A stretch of DNA of 64,000 nucleotides, taken from assembly GCA_038210655.1 (NCBI GenBank), contig JBBQWM010000003.1, positions 124,001 to 188,000 of the forward strand. The letters are read 5' to 3'. Both the position numbers and the translations under genes were made by a program. Numbering within the stretch: position 1 is the stretch's first letter; the number at the start of each line of letters is the position of its first letter. A model generated the notes under the pieces. That model did no database searches. It worked only from the letters and a program-made list of their open reading frames with translations, and was not told the origin of the DNA. Of this stretch, positions 43,570 through 53,329 are shown one piece after another. This DNA comes from 54-19 sp038210655. Its GTDB lineage: Bacteria > Chloroflexota > Chloroflexia > Chloroheliales > Chloroheliaceae.

Positions 43570-44164
43570 AAGTTTTATCCTTCCGGTTTGGACCGATTTT
43601 TTACAATCAATCTCTTAAAGTTCAGCTTCAAGGCTTTCGCTTGTGAAGATGAGCATTGAACCCACCGATCCAAAAGTAATTTTGAGGTTGTTTCTCACGC
43701 GAAAGTCCTAAGATTGAAAGTTCCGCCCGTCCATTATAAGCGAACCAGCCCAAAATGAAAACTGCCCCCATTTTTTTGACGTTCGGACAATTTATGGTGG
43801 AAGGGAGCAGTAACCGAAAATGGATGCTTGATTAATTGACCTTTCAACAATCTGCTTGCTATCTAATTTTACATAGTATCCGGCTAAGAAATCTCGGTCT
43901 AAATATGTAATTTCATAGATGTCTTAAGCCCTAATCTATGCTAAATTATAAAGGTTGTTATTTAGCACTAAGTGAATAAAGGGAATTGGGTCAGTCTCAA
44001 TCTAACTATCTGAAAGTATTGTCAAAGTATTGATAAAGGGGCGCAAATAGGTGTCCGATAGTGGTCAAGCAGTATGAGAGGGCTGTCGAAAATTTAGGGG
44101 TAAAGCGGGAAATGTAAAACTGAAATTTTTTTCGTACATATATACAAATGTAAGGCGGTTCTCG
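43570..44164. other. Intergenic region upstream of the toxin-like gene
   Basis: This stretch of nearly 600 bases has no plausible gene. It separates divergent genes and must hold both promoters. TTATAATGG on the minus strand (about 43731-43739) is a possible -10 box for the DUF255 gene. I cannot define the promoter of the large downstream gene. A weak AAGGCGG ribosome binding site lies 8-9 bases before its ATG. Confidence 0.4.
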
Positions 44165-47100
44165 ATGGGACTTAAAGCAAATAGCACGAGCAGTCAACAA
44201 AATCAAAGTCAACCGGTCGGTGAGAGTGAGGCTTCGTCGGAAGAAGCGCAGGAGATAGCAACCGGCTCAAAATCATATAGCAAATATTTTGATGATGGTC
44301 GCTTGGCCGGAGCGCAACAACGGGCTATGCTTCAGCAAATCAACCGTCTGTACGGAAATAAAGAAGTTCAGCGGGTCCTAAACCAGCGCAAACAGCAAAC
44401 GGGAAGCAAATCTCCTGGAATTCCCTCTGTCCAGGGTCAGGGAAGTACTCAACTTAATCCTCAAGCCTTGCAACTTCTCAGCTTGCAACGTCAAAATACA
44501 GCTATTGTGCCACCTTCGGTGATGCGCACTCCACAACCTTCGACCAAGCAGCCAAACCCAAAGCCTAACAAACCGAACAGCGCCAATCAAGCAGCCCAAA
44601 ATAAACAGGGTGGCCCGAAGGGTACAATTAAGGAAGATTATCTTCAAATTCAGGCCCATACCTTTGCAGAGGCCGCCACTATAGCCGCAGCCAAAATTGG
44701 AGCGCAAATGAAAGGGGAATATCGGATCATTGTAATGAACGGGCCTGTCCTCAAAATCTTTACCAATACCGGTGCCGCCGCTTCACCGCGTGCCTTTCGG
44801 TTCCGCTACCCAGTAAAACCACCTAATGGGGTATTGACGCAAGTTCCCAATGATCGTTATATGCACCCTTTGGTCAACCTGCCGAATGGAAAATTAAAGA
44901 TTTCACGTAACTATACAGTCACCGAACAAAACATTGATTTCGACGCAGGGATCGAAAATTTCAATGAATTTAAAAAAGCCTTTGGGAGTCCCCAACCCTA
45001 CTTTTTGGTCGTGCCTTTTGGCACGACGGTAGAACGACCCTCGGCGGCTACCCCCGATAACCCCGCACCCTCCCAGGAGGAATTGCCGGAATTTATGCGA
45101 ACCGAGACCAAACGTCTGGCTAATACCCCGGCCTACGAAGCTGAAATTATCCCCCTGACCCCCCAACTTGCCTCGGTTGATTCGACCGGCTCCTATATGA
45201 TGCAGGTTAATAAAGCGATTGGGCGTGATCTTTTGGATCAGGTTACTAACGTGGCGCAGCCGATGTCTTTTCAATGGCAAGTTTTAAAGTTGGACGCGAA
45301 AGACCAAATCGTCAACACGCGCAAGGTGGGACAAACAGAAGGGATAAAGGAAGCCTACCGCCGCAAGGCCCGGAATGCCGATGCCGACCGCGATACGATT
45401 CTGGGAGATAATCGTGAACAACAAGGGCTGCTTGAACGTGGAGCGCGGGAAGCAGTGGCCGAGCCACTTCATGATGCACGGTTAGTGCTAGGAGTAGTGG
45501 GTGAAACGGTTTTTAGATTTGTTAAGGTAGTTGCCGGAGGCGTGAATACCTTCTTCCAGGATGTAATTGAGGTTCCCTGGAAAGAGAGTGGAGAATATTT
45601 TGTACGTTGTCTGGCTACTCCCATCGCCGATAAAGATGCCCCGGTTCAACGGGCGACCTCCGTAGCAGGTGCCAAGATCAGTGTTTATAACATTGCGGAT
45701 ATGGCCCGCGAGTCGTTACCGAGCGTGAAGCAAGAACAGGCCAGCGATCAGAAAAGCCTGGCGGAATTACAACAGAACCGCGATAAAATCGTAAATAACC
45801 CGGATGGAATGACCGAGGACGATGATTTTCAAGTTGCCGAAATAGATCTATTGATGCCTTACCTGGAGGAACGTCAGGCCGCCGGGGGAGACACCAGAGC
45901 CCTTCTTCGCGCTCACCTTAATTACGCTCAGGCCCAGATCGCTTATCTAACCGGGCCGGATGCCCATCCCCCTGGCTGGCAAGAACGGCTTAAACGCTTA
46001 CGTGAAGATGTCCGCAAGGATCAAGAAAAAATGAAGCGGGCCGATAGTCGGCTTGGGACTGAGGCTGGCACTGCCAAGATGATGAGCGGAGTCTTGATTG
46101 ATGAGGCGACCGGGGTGCGTCAGGACCTAACTTTTTCCATTGCTGAACATATTTACGTCAACACCCAGCGGGTTGAGATACGGATCGCAGATATTGGTGA
46201 TAGCGATAAGGGAAGGATTGTTTCAGGGATTGGTGATACGCGCGAGGAAGCCTGGGATGAGGCCCTGCGCGACCTTCGCAAAAATTTAGGACACGGGCGC
46301 GGTTGGCTTTCCTACCGTCCGCCCGCCCCTTACGACAAGTTAAAAACTCAGCTTCCTAATCCGATGCAACTTCAGGTAGCGGCCCTTGACCAGATACACG
46401 AAACGGTGGACGACGCAGTCCATGTTATGACTCTGGTGGCTTTGCTGGCGGCAATTCCGACGGGCGGTGCTTCTATGGGTTTACTGGCCGTATTAGCCCC
46501 GATCCAGGCGGCTTCCAGCTTATATCGACTGGTGGATCGGGCCGCTTATAGCACCCTTGAACTGGACAGCGACGCAGTCAGTGATTTGATTAATATTGCC
46601 TCTTTTGGGCTAGGTCATGTGGGAGAAGCTGGTCAATTCTCCAGCAAGGGTGTAAAAATGCTCTATGCTACCAACAAAGTAGCCATCGGCCTGCTTGAAC
46701 TGGGCGGCTATGCAGTCATGTCATACCAGACTTACGAGGCTCTCATGAACGTGCCGGAAGGACTTGATCCGCGTGAAGCCCGACTACAGCGGCTACGGGC
46801 CTTGCTCAATTTCTTTGAGGGCGCTTCGATAGCCATTGCCGGAAAACTCTACGCGGAAGCCGGAATGAGTAGAAGCAATAGCAAACAGGCGGGCCAAGCA
46901 CACGAAAACAACCAGAATAGAAGCAGCCAACACGAAAATCAGTCAAACCAAAACAATCACCCGCCTGATAATATCAGGGAAGGGGAACACTCTAACAAAA
47001 ACAATCATTCGGAAGAAAATCATAATCAGAGAAACGACGAACATGGACACAATAACGGTGAAGGTTTGGCCGGGATTGGCGGGGGAGAACATACCCAAAG

Positions 47101-50100
47101 AGGCTCCGGTCATTCTGAGCCGACCAGTTCTCGCCCTTCCGCCGAACATGTTCAGGCAGTGGTGGAGGAAATTCGTACCAATGCCGAGTTACGCCGAGAG
47201 ATAGTTCAGGGCGGCGGGGATTTCGAGGCTATCAAACGTATTTTGAACCGTACTCGTAACTGGCGGGATTTGATGGCCGGACTACAAAGTGGCACCCCCC
47301 AAATGAAGCAGGTGGGCCGTCATATATTAGCCTATCGGGAATGGGTGCTGACCCAACTCCGCAAGTTTAATGCTGCCCCGGTCAGCAGTGCCAGTACCGA
47401 GTGGATCAGCGATGTTGACTGTAATGTTAAAGGTGGGCAGGCCGGGCGCAATCTTTTGGCGGCGGAACGCTGGATGGGTGAAAATGTAGGCCAACACTGG
47501 GCCGAAATGCTGAGGATGAGCTTCTTTACCGAGGCCGGACGTTTAACCCAGTATGAACAGGTTCAGCAGCACATGTCCCCGACGGCGCGGCAGGGTATGC
47601 ATCGGGGCCTTTCAAATCTGGCCGAGGTTTATAACCTGGCGCTAATGCTCCAGCACGCCCAGCATGCCGCCACTCCTGAAGCTCGCCTGCGGGCCATTGG
47701 AGAAGTGATGGAAACGGCCCAGGCCCTTAGCCTTACTCAGAATCAAATTACTGAAATACAACGTTTAGGCCAGATGAGTGAAGCTACCCGTCAGGCGATC
47801 CGTGACAAATTGCTACCTCGAATTGACCTAAAAGTCCGGGAGTTTAATCGTACTCGCAATAACGAGCGACGCATCCAGTTAGCTCAGGAAATTACCACCA
47901 TGCAAATGGAAGCTAACTTTTACACTCCCGAAGCTTATATTGGGCCAGGGGCGGGGCGGCAGACCGTACAGGGTCGGTCAGTGGAGGGCCACGAAGCTTA
48001 CCAGGCCGCTTTATCGCATCTTCAAATGTTCCGGCATATTATAGCTGAACATCAAGGCAACCTTGTTAAAGCGGCCAGTGAGTACGAGCTATTTAAATAT
48101 GTCAATCGCTTTGCTGAGGCTGCCAGAAGCGCGGGAATTACCGGGCCGGAACTTGATTTCTTTGAAAACCTCTCGGCCTATCTTTACCGAGTAAACCGAC
48201 AGGCCCATTCCCAGGATGCTCATCTTAATTCGCCAAATCTGGGAGAAATGCGAAATAAAAGCAAGCGTTACGGTAGTAAAGAACAGGGCGTTCCCGTACC
48301 GAGCGACCATTCCAGCGTACCGGTTACACCCGAATTTTTGGATACTATTACCAGACGGTTCCTTGAAACTGTCAATGAGACGCTACCCAAAATGAAAGAA
48401 GCGGCCCAGAATGGTCAAAACCCCGCTCATACCGGACAGGCGGGCGCACACGAAAGTAAAAACGCAGCCCAACCAAACCGGCAAGGTGCTGCCCATGACC
48501 AACCGCCATCCGTTATTATTGACCCAGCCTTTCTTATGGAAGCAGCCGCACTGGAAAACTCTAAGCCGCCTGAACCCGGCAATGTCGGCGGCGTAAGAGG
48601 CAGTACTTACGAGTTGAGCAACCGCAATCCAAAGGGCGAGGGCAAGCTCAAGCCGCGTAGCTTTGACGACCAGATTAAAAATTATGTGACACCAACCCAA
48701 TTCAAGCATGGGGCAACCCTTAGTCGCCGGGAAACAAACCAGTATACCCTGACTATTCCCCACCCTGACGGCACCAGTACCCCGATTTCAGTAGAAGTCA
48801 GTTTCAGGCTTAACCCAACTGACCAAATGCCTCCGGCCTCCTCCCACCAGACTGAGGCGGGGAACAAAGCCGGGTCAGCTAGACTTCAGCTTAAACCGCC
48901 GACCGGGGAACCAGGTGGCCCAGGCTGGCGACTTGAAATCCATGTAGACAATGCAATGCGCCCGGAGGACGTTTCGATAGCAATTGGGCATGAATTACAG
49001 GAAGCCTGTGATATAATTTATAATCGCCCTAATCATACTGGCCCGGCCGATTTTCAGGGTGAGATGGAGGCAGGTGTATTCCAGCGCGGTCAGACCAGCA
49101 CTACCGACTCACCCCGCATTACTTCCCATGACCGGGCGACCGCTGTCGAACTCCGCGAGATGATAACTGACCTGACTAATTTAAGTCGTACTTATAGCAG
49201 GAAGGCTGAGGGTAAGGAAAAAACCAATTTGAGAAATAAGGTTGAGGCTCGAACCCAAACTATTCAGCGTCTGGTAATAGAAATGGGGTTGGATCAACCG
49301 CTAAACACTAGCCTTAAGGTAGAAGCTTTGCGTCAGGCAAACGTCCCTGAAAATTGGATTGAAGGCTTGCGTAAAGCTCAAGGACAGGTCGAGGCTGCTA
49401 CAGCCAGAAACAATCTCTTGAACAGCCCGGAATTTGCCGCCTTGCAAGTTACAAATCCCGCTTTGAACCAGCAAACCACAATTTTCACCCAGGAGTTACT
49501 TCAGCATATGGTTCTGGCGGAAGAACGAACAGACTTTTCTAACAGAGGTATTTACGGTGGTCATGTAGATTCGGCCTTGCATGAGCTAGTGGATAATCAT
49601 CCTAATCTGGTGGTTATTCAGGAAGGCCCGGTCAATAATGGCTACCGACAGTATTCACAATACCGCTACAAGGGAAGCGGCCAAAAACCGCCACCCGGTT
49701 CTGCCGGCTACCCCAAACCAGGCGGGGTCTTTGACCCTAATCTATGGGTTAGAAGCAACCAACCCAAAACGACCTCTGACAACCTCAACGGTTTCTTGCA
49801 TGCGGCGGAGGATGCCTGGCTTCGTTATATGGCGGCGAATAAACCCGATCCCAATGCAACACCGCGCCTTGACATCCGGGGTGCTACTTCGAGCAGTGGA
49901 ATTCCTTTTAATTTCCACGCCGACTATGTAGGAGGCCATTGGCAACCTGCCACTGTTTACCTGGATGGCTCTTACATTGGAGGTTTCCCAGGCGACCATC
50001 CTGTTACATCTTCGAGTGGGGCTTCTAACTCTAGCCCGAATTCGGCTGCAACTCCGTCATCCCCACCGTCCGGGTCTGGTTCTAATTCGGGAGGTAATTA

Positions 50101-50101
50101 G
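44165..50101 (+). CDS. Giant multidomain protein, putative eCIS cargo / polymorphic toxin-like
   Basis: This 1978-residue protein has no signal peptide. Residues 50-72 (AQQRAMLQQINRLYGNKEVQ, then RVL) carry the L-Q-x-x-(Y/H/I)-GN-x-x-VQR-x-L signature seen near the N-terminus of eCIS-associated and polymorphic-toxin proteins. Residues about 165-290 are a globular beta-rich domain. About 754-900 hold several hydrophobic stretches (LVALLAAIPTGGASMGLLAV) that may insert in membranes. About 902-990 are an Asn/His/Gln-rich linker. About 1075-1110 have a SDVD motif (D1083, D1085) like nucleotidyltransferases. About 1600-1620 have GHELQEACD (H1609, E1610). The C-terminus has GIYGGHVDSALHEL (H1800) and NFHADYVGGHW (H1918, H1925), then a Ser/Gly-rich tail. 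The enzymatic activity is unproven. The next gene starts 2 bases after the stop. Confidence 0.65.
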   Translation: MGLKANSTSSQQNQSQPVGESEASSEEAQEIATGSKSYSKYFDDGRLAGAQQRAMLQQINRLYGNKEVQRVLNQRKQQTGSKSPGIPSVQGQGSTQLNPQALQLLSLQRQNTAIVPPSVMRTPQPSTKQPNPKPNKPNSANQAAQNKQGGPKGTIKEDYLQIQAHTFAEAATIAAAKIGAQMKGEYRIIVMNGPVLKIFTNTGAAASPRAFRFRYPVKPPNGVLTQVPNDRYMHPLVNLPNGKLKISRNYTVTEQNIDFDAGIENFNEFKKAFGSPQPYFLVVPFGTTVERPSAATPDNPAPSQEELPEFMRTETKRLANTPAYEAEIIPLTPQLASVDSTGSYMMQVNKAIGRDLLDQVTNVAQPMSFQWQVLKLDAKDQIVNTRKVGQTEGIKEAYRRKARNADADRDTILGDNREQQGLLERGAREAVAEPLHDARLVLGVVGETVFRFVKVVAGGVNTFFQDVIEVPWKESGEYFVRCLATPIADKDAPVQRATSVAGAKISVYNIADMARESLPSVKQEQASDQKSLAELQQNRDKIVNNPDGMTEDDDFQVAEIDLLMPYLEERQAAGGDTRALLRAHLNYAQAQIAYLTGPDAHPPGWQERLKRLREDVRKDQEKMKRADSRLGTEAGTAKMMSGVLIDEATGVRQDLTFSIAEHIYVNTQRVEIRIADIGDSDKGRIVSGIGDTREEAWDEALRDLRKNLGHGRGWLSYRPPAPYDKLKTQLPNPMQLQVAALDQIHETVDDAVHVMTLVALLAAIPTGGASMGLLAVLAPIQAASSLYRLVDRAAYSTLELDSDAVSDLINIASFGLGHVGEAGQFSSKGVKMLYATNKVAIGLLELGGYAVMSYQTYEALMNVPEGLDPREARLQRLRALLNFFEGASIAIAGKLYAEAGMSRSNSKQAGQAHENNQNRSSQHENQSNQNNHPPDNIREGEHSNKNNHSEENHNQRNDEHGHNNGEGLAGIGGGEHTQRGSGHSEPTSSRPSAEHVQAVVEEIRTNAELRREIVQGGGDFEAIKRILNRTRNWRDLMAGLQSGTPQMKQVGRHILAYREWVLTQLRKFNAAPVSSASTEWISDVDCNVKGGQAGRNLLAAERWMGENVGQHWAEMLRMSFFTEAGRLTQYEQVQQHMSPTARQGMHRGLSNLAEVYNLALMLQHAQHAATPEARLRAIGEVMETAQALSLTQNQITEIQRLGQMSEATRQAIRDKLLPRIDLKVREFNRTRNNERRIQLAQEITTMQMEANFYTPEAYIGPGAGRQTVQGRSVEGHEAYQAALSHLQMFRHIIAEHQGNLVKAASEYELFKYVNRFAEAARSAGITGPELDFFENLSAYLYRVNRQAHSQDAHLNSPNLGEMRNKSKRYGSKEQGVPVPSDHSSVPVTPEFLDTITRRFLETVNETLPKMKEAAQNGQNPAHTGQAGAHESKNAAQPNRQGAAHDQPPSVIIDPAFLMEAAALENSKPPEPGNVGGVRGSTYELSNRNPKGEGKLKPRSFDDQIKNYVTPTQFKHGATLSRRETNQYTLTIPHPDGTSTPISVEVSFRLNPTDQMPPASSHQTEAGNKAGSARLQLKPPTGEPGGPGWRLEIHVDNAMRPEDVSIAIGHELQEACDIIYNRPNHTGPADFQGEMEAGVFQRGQTSTTDSPRITSHDRATAVELREMITDLTNLSRTYSRKAEGKEKTNLRNKVEARTQTIQRLVIEMGLDQPLNTSLKVEALRQANVPENWIEGLRKAQGQVEAATARNNLLNSPEFAALQVTNPALNQQTTIFTQELLQHMVLAEERTDFSNRGIYGGHVDSALHELVDNHPNLVVIQEGPVNNGYRQYSQYRYKGSGQKPPPGSAGYPKPGGVFDPNLWVRSNQPKTTSDNLNGFLHAAEDAWLRYMAANKPDPNATPRLDIRGATSSSGIPFNFHADYVGGHWQPATVYLDGSYIGGFPGDHPVTSSSGASNSSPNSAATPSSPPSGSGSNSGGN

Positions 50102-50103
50102 TT

Positions 50104-51087
50104 ATGGATCAGCAATCTCAAAATACCCTTACAATTCAGGGGCTAAGGGTAAAATTGAGCCAAACTCCTTATGGGCCTTTGTTAGACCGGGAAAATTCTC
50201 AGCTTGAGCCGTTGGTCTGGATTGTAAACCTTGCGCTCACCGATCAATTGCCTGGGCTGGCTGAAAAGTTGGAAAAGGGCGAAAATTATAATTATCATGG
50301 CTTTTCTATAACCCGCCCGAATCCGCAAGAGGATTGGACTGAAGCTCTTTTGCGCTGGGTAAATCTGACCGGGGAATTATTAGTACTTGATAGCGATCTC
50401 TATGTTTTGAGTACCGACTCGGTTCATTATAGCCTATTGCTGCCCCGCCAAACCCTGTTGGATTTGTTATTTACGCTCCAAAGGTATCGCCAGGAGAGCT
50501 TATTGCCCGCTGCCCCCTGGCTCTTTAGCCCCGAGTCAGCGTTTTTGAGTCCCGCCCCGGACGGAGAAAAGGAACTGTTGCAGGAATTAGAGCAAGCGGC
50601 AATCAGTTTAGACCTTTTAGAGAAAGAACAGGGTCAAAGTGCTAAAGTATTAGCCAAACGTCGGGTTTTGCTCACCCAGTTAGAGCTTTACGGGTTGCTT
50701 GCCACTTACCATGCTGCCGAAAAACAGGTTTGGTTGGAAAATTGGAATTTACCTTTTTTGTTAGCTTACTATCGAGCCGCTCTTGAATTGGCAAGTTATT
50801 TTACCAGTTCCCAACGAAAGAAATTCCCTCAAAATACTTACAATGGCCCGCTCAAAAACGCCCCCATCTCACTCGATTGGTTTCGGCTAAAAGAGACCCC
50901 ACCCTCTGGCTATGATGCTTTCGAGTGGTTAGGTTTTTGGGAAGCAACTCTGCTGGTTTCTAATCCCGAACAGGGGGGATTTGGCTCTTTGATGACCCAG
51001 GAAAGCGGAAAATGGTATCAACTCTATTGGCGCAAAGATAACGGTAGTACCACCGCTTTGGTAAAAGTGGAGGGTTTTGCACCCTAA
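50104..51087 (+). CDS. Unrecognised protein, putative partner/immunity of the giant protein
   Basis: This 327-residue soluble, acidic protein has no signal or membrane helix and belongs to no family I recognise. The N-terminal part (TIQGLRVKLSQTPYGPLLDR) looks beta-rich. The middle (about 150-215) is helical with heptad-like Leu/Glu (LLQELEQAAISLDLLEKEQG). The C-terminus is rich in Trp and aromatic residues (FEWLGFWEATLLVSNPEQGG). A GGAGG site inside the end of the upstream gene lies 9 bases before the ATG, and only two bases separate the genes. This is the usual place for a toxin's immunity protein or an adaptor. The function is inferred from position only. Confidence 0.6.
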   Translation: MDQQSQNTLTIQGLRVKLSQTPYGPLLDRENSQLEPLVWIVNLALTDQLPGLAEKLEKGENYNYHGFSITRPNPQEDWTEALLRWVNLTGELLVLDSDLYVLSTDSVHYSLLLPRQTLLDLLFTLQRYRQESLLPAAPWLFSPESAFLSPAPDGEKELLQELEQAAISLDLLEKEQGQSAKVLAKRRVLLTQLELYGLLATYHAAEKQVWLENWNLPFLLAYYRAALELASYFTSSQRKKFPQNTYNGPLKNAPISLDWFRLKETPPSGYDAFEWLGFWEATLLVSNPEQGGFGSLMTQESGKWYQLYWRKDNGSTTALVKVEGFAP

Positions 51088-51157
51088 ACCATCGATGTGG
51101 TATGATAATGGCAATTCTGTTCGATTCTTTGATTTGTTAGAGAGGGAGAAGATTGCC

Positions 51158-52366
51158 ATGCTAGAAGAAATTGAGCGGCCTGCTGTCCGTAGCCGTAAGT
51201 CGGCGACCGAGGCCGTCCACGCCGGGGAAATCCCCGAACGCACCGGGAGTCGCCCGGTCGCCCAACCGATTTACCAGACTACCGTCCACTCTTTCGAGAG
51301 TATCGAGGCGATGGAATATGCGGTAGACCACCCGGACGAGAGTTGGTTTTACTATCGATATTCTTCGCCCAACCACGTTGCTTTTGATACGGCGATGGCT
51401 CATTTGGAAGGAGCCGAAGCCGCCACCACCGCAGGCAGTGGTATGGGGGCGGTCTTTACCGCTCTTAGCGCCGTTCTTAAAAGCGGCGACCATATTATCG
51501 CCGATAGCAAGATTTACGGCGGTTCTTATTCCCTCTTTACCGAACAGTTGCCTCGCTTTGGGATCGACACCAGTTTTGTGGATATAAGCGATGCCGGAGC
51601 AGTCCGGGCCGCCATGCGTCCGACCAGCCGGATACTTTATTTTGAGACCCTGACCAACCCTCTTTTGCAAGTGACCGATTTGCAAGCCGCGACCCAACTG
51701 GCACGGGATTTGGGCTTGTATAGCTATGTGGATGCCACCTTTAGCACCCCGATTATCTGTCGTCCGGTCGAATGGGGGGTGGACATTGTGCTGCACGCCA
51801 CGACCAAATATATCGGTGGGCATAGCGACGCGCTGGGTGGAATTATCGCCGGACGGCGCGATTTGGTGGATGCCGCGCACATGGCCGGAAAGCTGATGGG
51901 CTTGACCCAATCGCCTTTTGATGCCTGGTTGAATGTGCGGAGCCTCAAGACTTTGCCGTTGCGAATGGCCGCGCACAGCCGTAATGCCCAAATGGTAGCT
52001 CAATGGCTGGAAGCCCAACCGAACGTAACACGGGTTAATTATCCTGGTCTGGTCAGCCATCCTCAGTCCGAACTAGCCCGCCGCTTGATGCCCGAAGGAC
52101 TCTATGGTGGTATGCTCTCGTTTGATCTGGCGGGGGGTGAGGCGGCGGCCCGGCGGTTTGTACGAGCTTTGCGCGATATTCCGCTTGTGCCTAGTCTGGC
52201 GGATGTCACGACCACTATTTCGCATCCGGCCAGCAGTTCTCACCGCATGCTCCCACTCGAACAACGGGCGGCAGTCGGGATTGGGGAGGGCCTGTTGCGC
52301 CTTTCGGTCGGGATCGAAGATGTCGAAGATATTATCGAAGATTTGGAACAGGCATTAAACAACTAA
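51158..52366 (+). CDS. PLP-dependent trans-sulfuration enzyme (cystathionine synthase/lyase family)
   Basis: This 402-residue enzyme is of the Cys/Met metabolism PLP family. QPIYQTTVHSFESIEAMEYA and EAATTAGSGMGAVFTALSAV are early family motifs. ETLTNPLLQVTDL, VDATFSTPIICRP and the Schiff-base lysine K217 in VLHATTKYIGGHSDA form the active site. HPASSSHRMLPLEQRAAVGI with GLLRLSVGIED is the conserved C-terminal part. Members include cystathionine gamma-synthase, gamma-lyase and methionine gamma-lyase. The exact reaction cannot be read here. The start is the ATG 9 bases after GGGAG. A longer in-frame reading from 51077 overlaps the previous gene. The stop overlaps the next ATG (TAATG). Confidence 0.9.
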   Translation: MLEEIERPAVRSRKSATEAVHAGEIPERTGSRPVAQPIYQTTVHSFESIEAMEYAVDHPDESWFYYRYSSPNHVAFDTAMAHLEGAEAATTAGSGMGAVFTALSAVLKSGDHIIADSKIYGGSYSLFTEQLPRFGIDTSFVDISDAGAVRAAMRPTSRILYFETLTNPLLQVTDLQAATQLARDLGLYSYVDATFSTPIICRPVEWGVDIVLHATTKYIGGHSDALGGIIAGRRDLVDAAHMAGKLMGLTQSPFDAWLNVRSLKTLPLRMAAHSRNAQMVAQWLEAQPNVTRVNYPGLVSHPQSELARRLMPEGLYGGMLSFDLAGGEAAARRFVRALRDIPLVPSLADVTTTISHPASSSHRMLPLEQRAAVGIGEGLLRLSVGIEDVEDIIEDLEQALNN

Positions 52367-53295
52367 TGCGGGTAATTTCACTTTCCAGCGGGTCGAGTGG
52401 CAACTGCTATCTGGTGCAGCACGGCTCAACCAACATCTTGATCGATAGTGGCTTATCGGCCAGTGTTATCGAAGGTCATTTGCGCCGTTTTGGGGTGGCG
52501 ATGAACCAGCTTTCGGCGATCTTTTTAACTCACGAACATAGCGATCACTTGAAAAGCGCCGGGACGATTTCGCGCAAGTGGGGCGTTCCGGTGATCGCCA
52601 ACGAAAAGACCCTCAAGGCGGCTCGACCGCGCTGGGACAAATTTAATCGAGTCGAAGAGGTGCGGGCGGTGCAACTCGCCGACGCGGTAAAGAACGGTTT
52701 TGATCTTAATTTGTTAAAGCCGGGCGGCTTTCCGGTTCCCGAGGCTGCCAAATATAATCTGGAAGTGCTGCCAGTCGGCGGGGTCAAGAGTTTTGGCGGG
52801 CTGGAAGTAAGCAGCGTGCCGGTATCGCACGATGCTACCGATACGGTCTGCTACACTTTCCGGGCCGAAGGTCGGCAGGGCATGATCCTGACCGATCTGG
52901 GCTGTGCGACCGAGCCGATCTTTGAGCCACTTTATCACAGCGACTTAATCATCCTCGAAGCTAACCACGATCTGACCCGGTTGCGTACCAACGCCCATTA
53001 TCCCAATTCGCTCAAGGCTCGTATATCGGGCGACCGGGGCCACCTGGCTAACGAACAAAGTGCCGAAATACTCCGCCGAGTACTCGAATATAGCGGGCTG
53101 GCCCACACAGTTTGGCTGGCCCATCTTTCGCAGGATAACAACGACCCCAAAAACGCCGTCAAAATGATAAACAATTGCCTCTCTAATGCCGGGATCCCTA
53201 AATTTCCCCTTCAAGTCGCTCTGCGCGACAAACCAAGCCTGAGTTGGCAAGGTCAGGAGCAGCTTTTTCAGGCCCAAATGATGTTCGATCTATAA
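52366..53295 (+). CDS. MBL-fold hydrolase (YycJ/WalJ-like)
   Basis: This 309-residue metallo-beta-lactamase-fold protein begins MRVISLSSGSSGNCYLVQHG, the opening typical of WalJ/YycJ proteins. The metal motif is T55-HEHSDH-61. Further ligands are in VPVSHDATDTV, MILTDLG and ILEANHD, with WLAHLSQDNNDP near the end. Relatives act on DNA ends or belong to the WalK/WalR region in Firmicutes. The role here is unknown. Its start overlaps the stop of the PLP enzyme gene by one base, so it is translationally coupled. An inverted repeat with 29-bp arms follows 34 bases after the stop. Confidence 0.9.
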   Translation: MRVISLSSGSSGNCYLVQHGSTNILIDSGLSASVIEGHLRRFGVAMNQLSAIFLTHEHSDHLKSAGTISRKWGVPVIANEKTLKAARPRWDKFNRVEEVRAVQLADAVKNGFDLNLLKPGGFPVPEAAKYNLEVLPVGGVKSFGGLEVSSVPVSHDATDTVCYTFRAEGRQGMILTDLGCATEPIFEPLYHSDLIILEANHDLTRLRTNAHYPNSLKARISGDRGHLANEQSAEILRRVLEYSGLAHTVWLAHLSQDNNDPKNAVKMINNCLSNAGIPKFPLQVALRDKPSLSWQGQEQLFQAQMMFDL

Positions 53296-53329
53296 AAGTC
53301 AGTTTGTAACTATTCACCCAGCCTCAAAT

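Noticed and set aside
44165..51087. Complete contractile injection system
   Set aside because: No sheath, tube, baseplate, spike or AAA+ gene lies in the window. Only a cargo-like protein and its neighbour are present.
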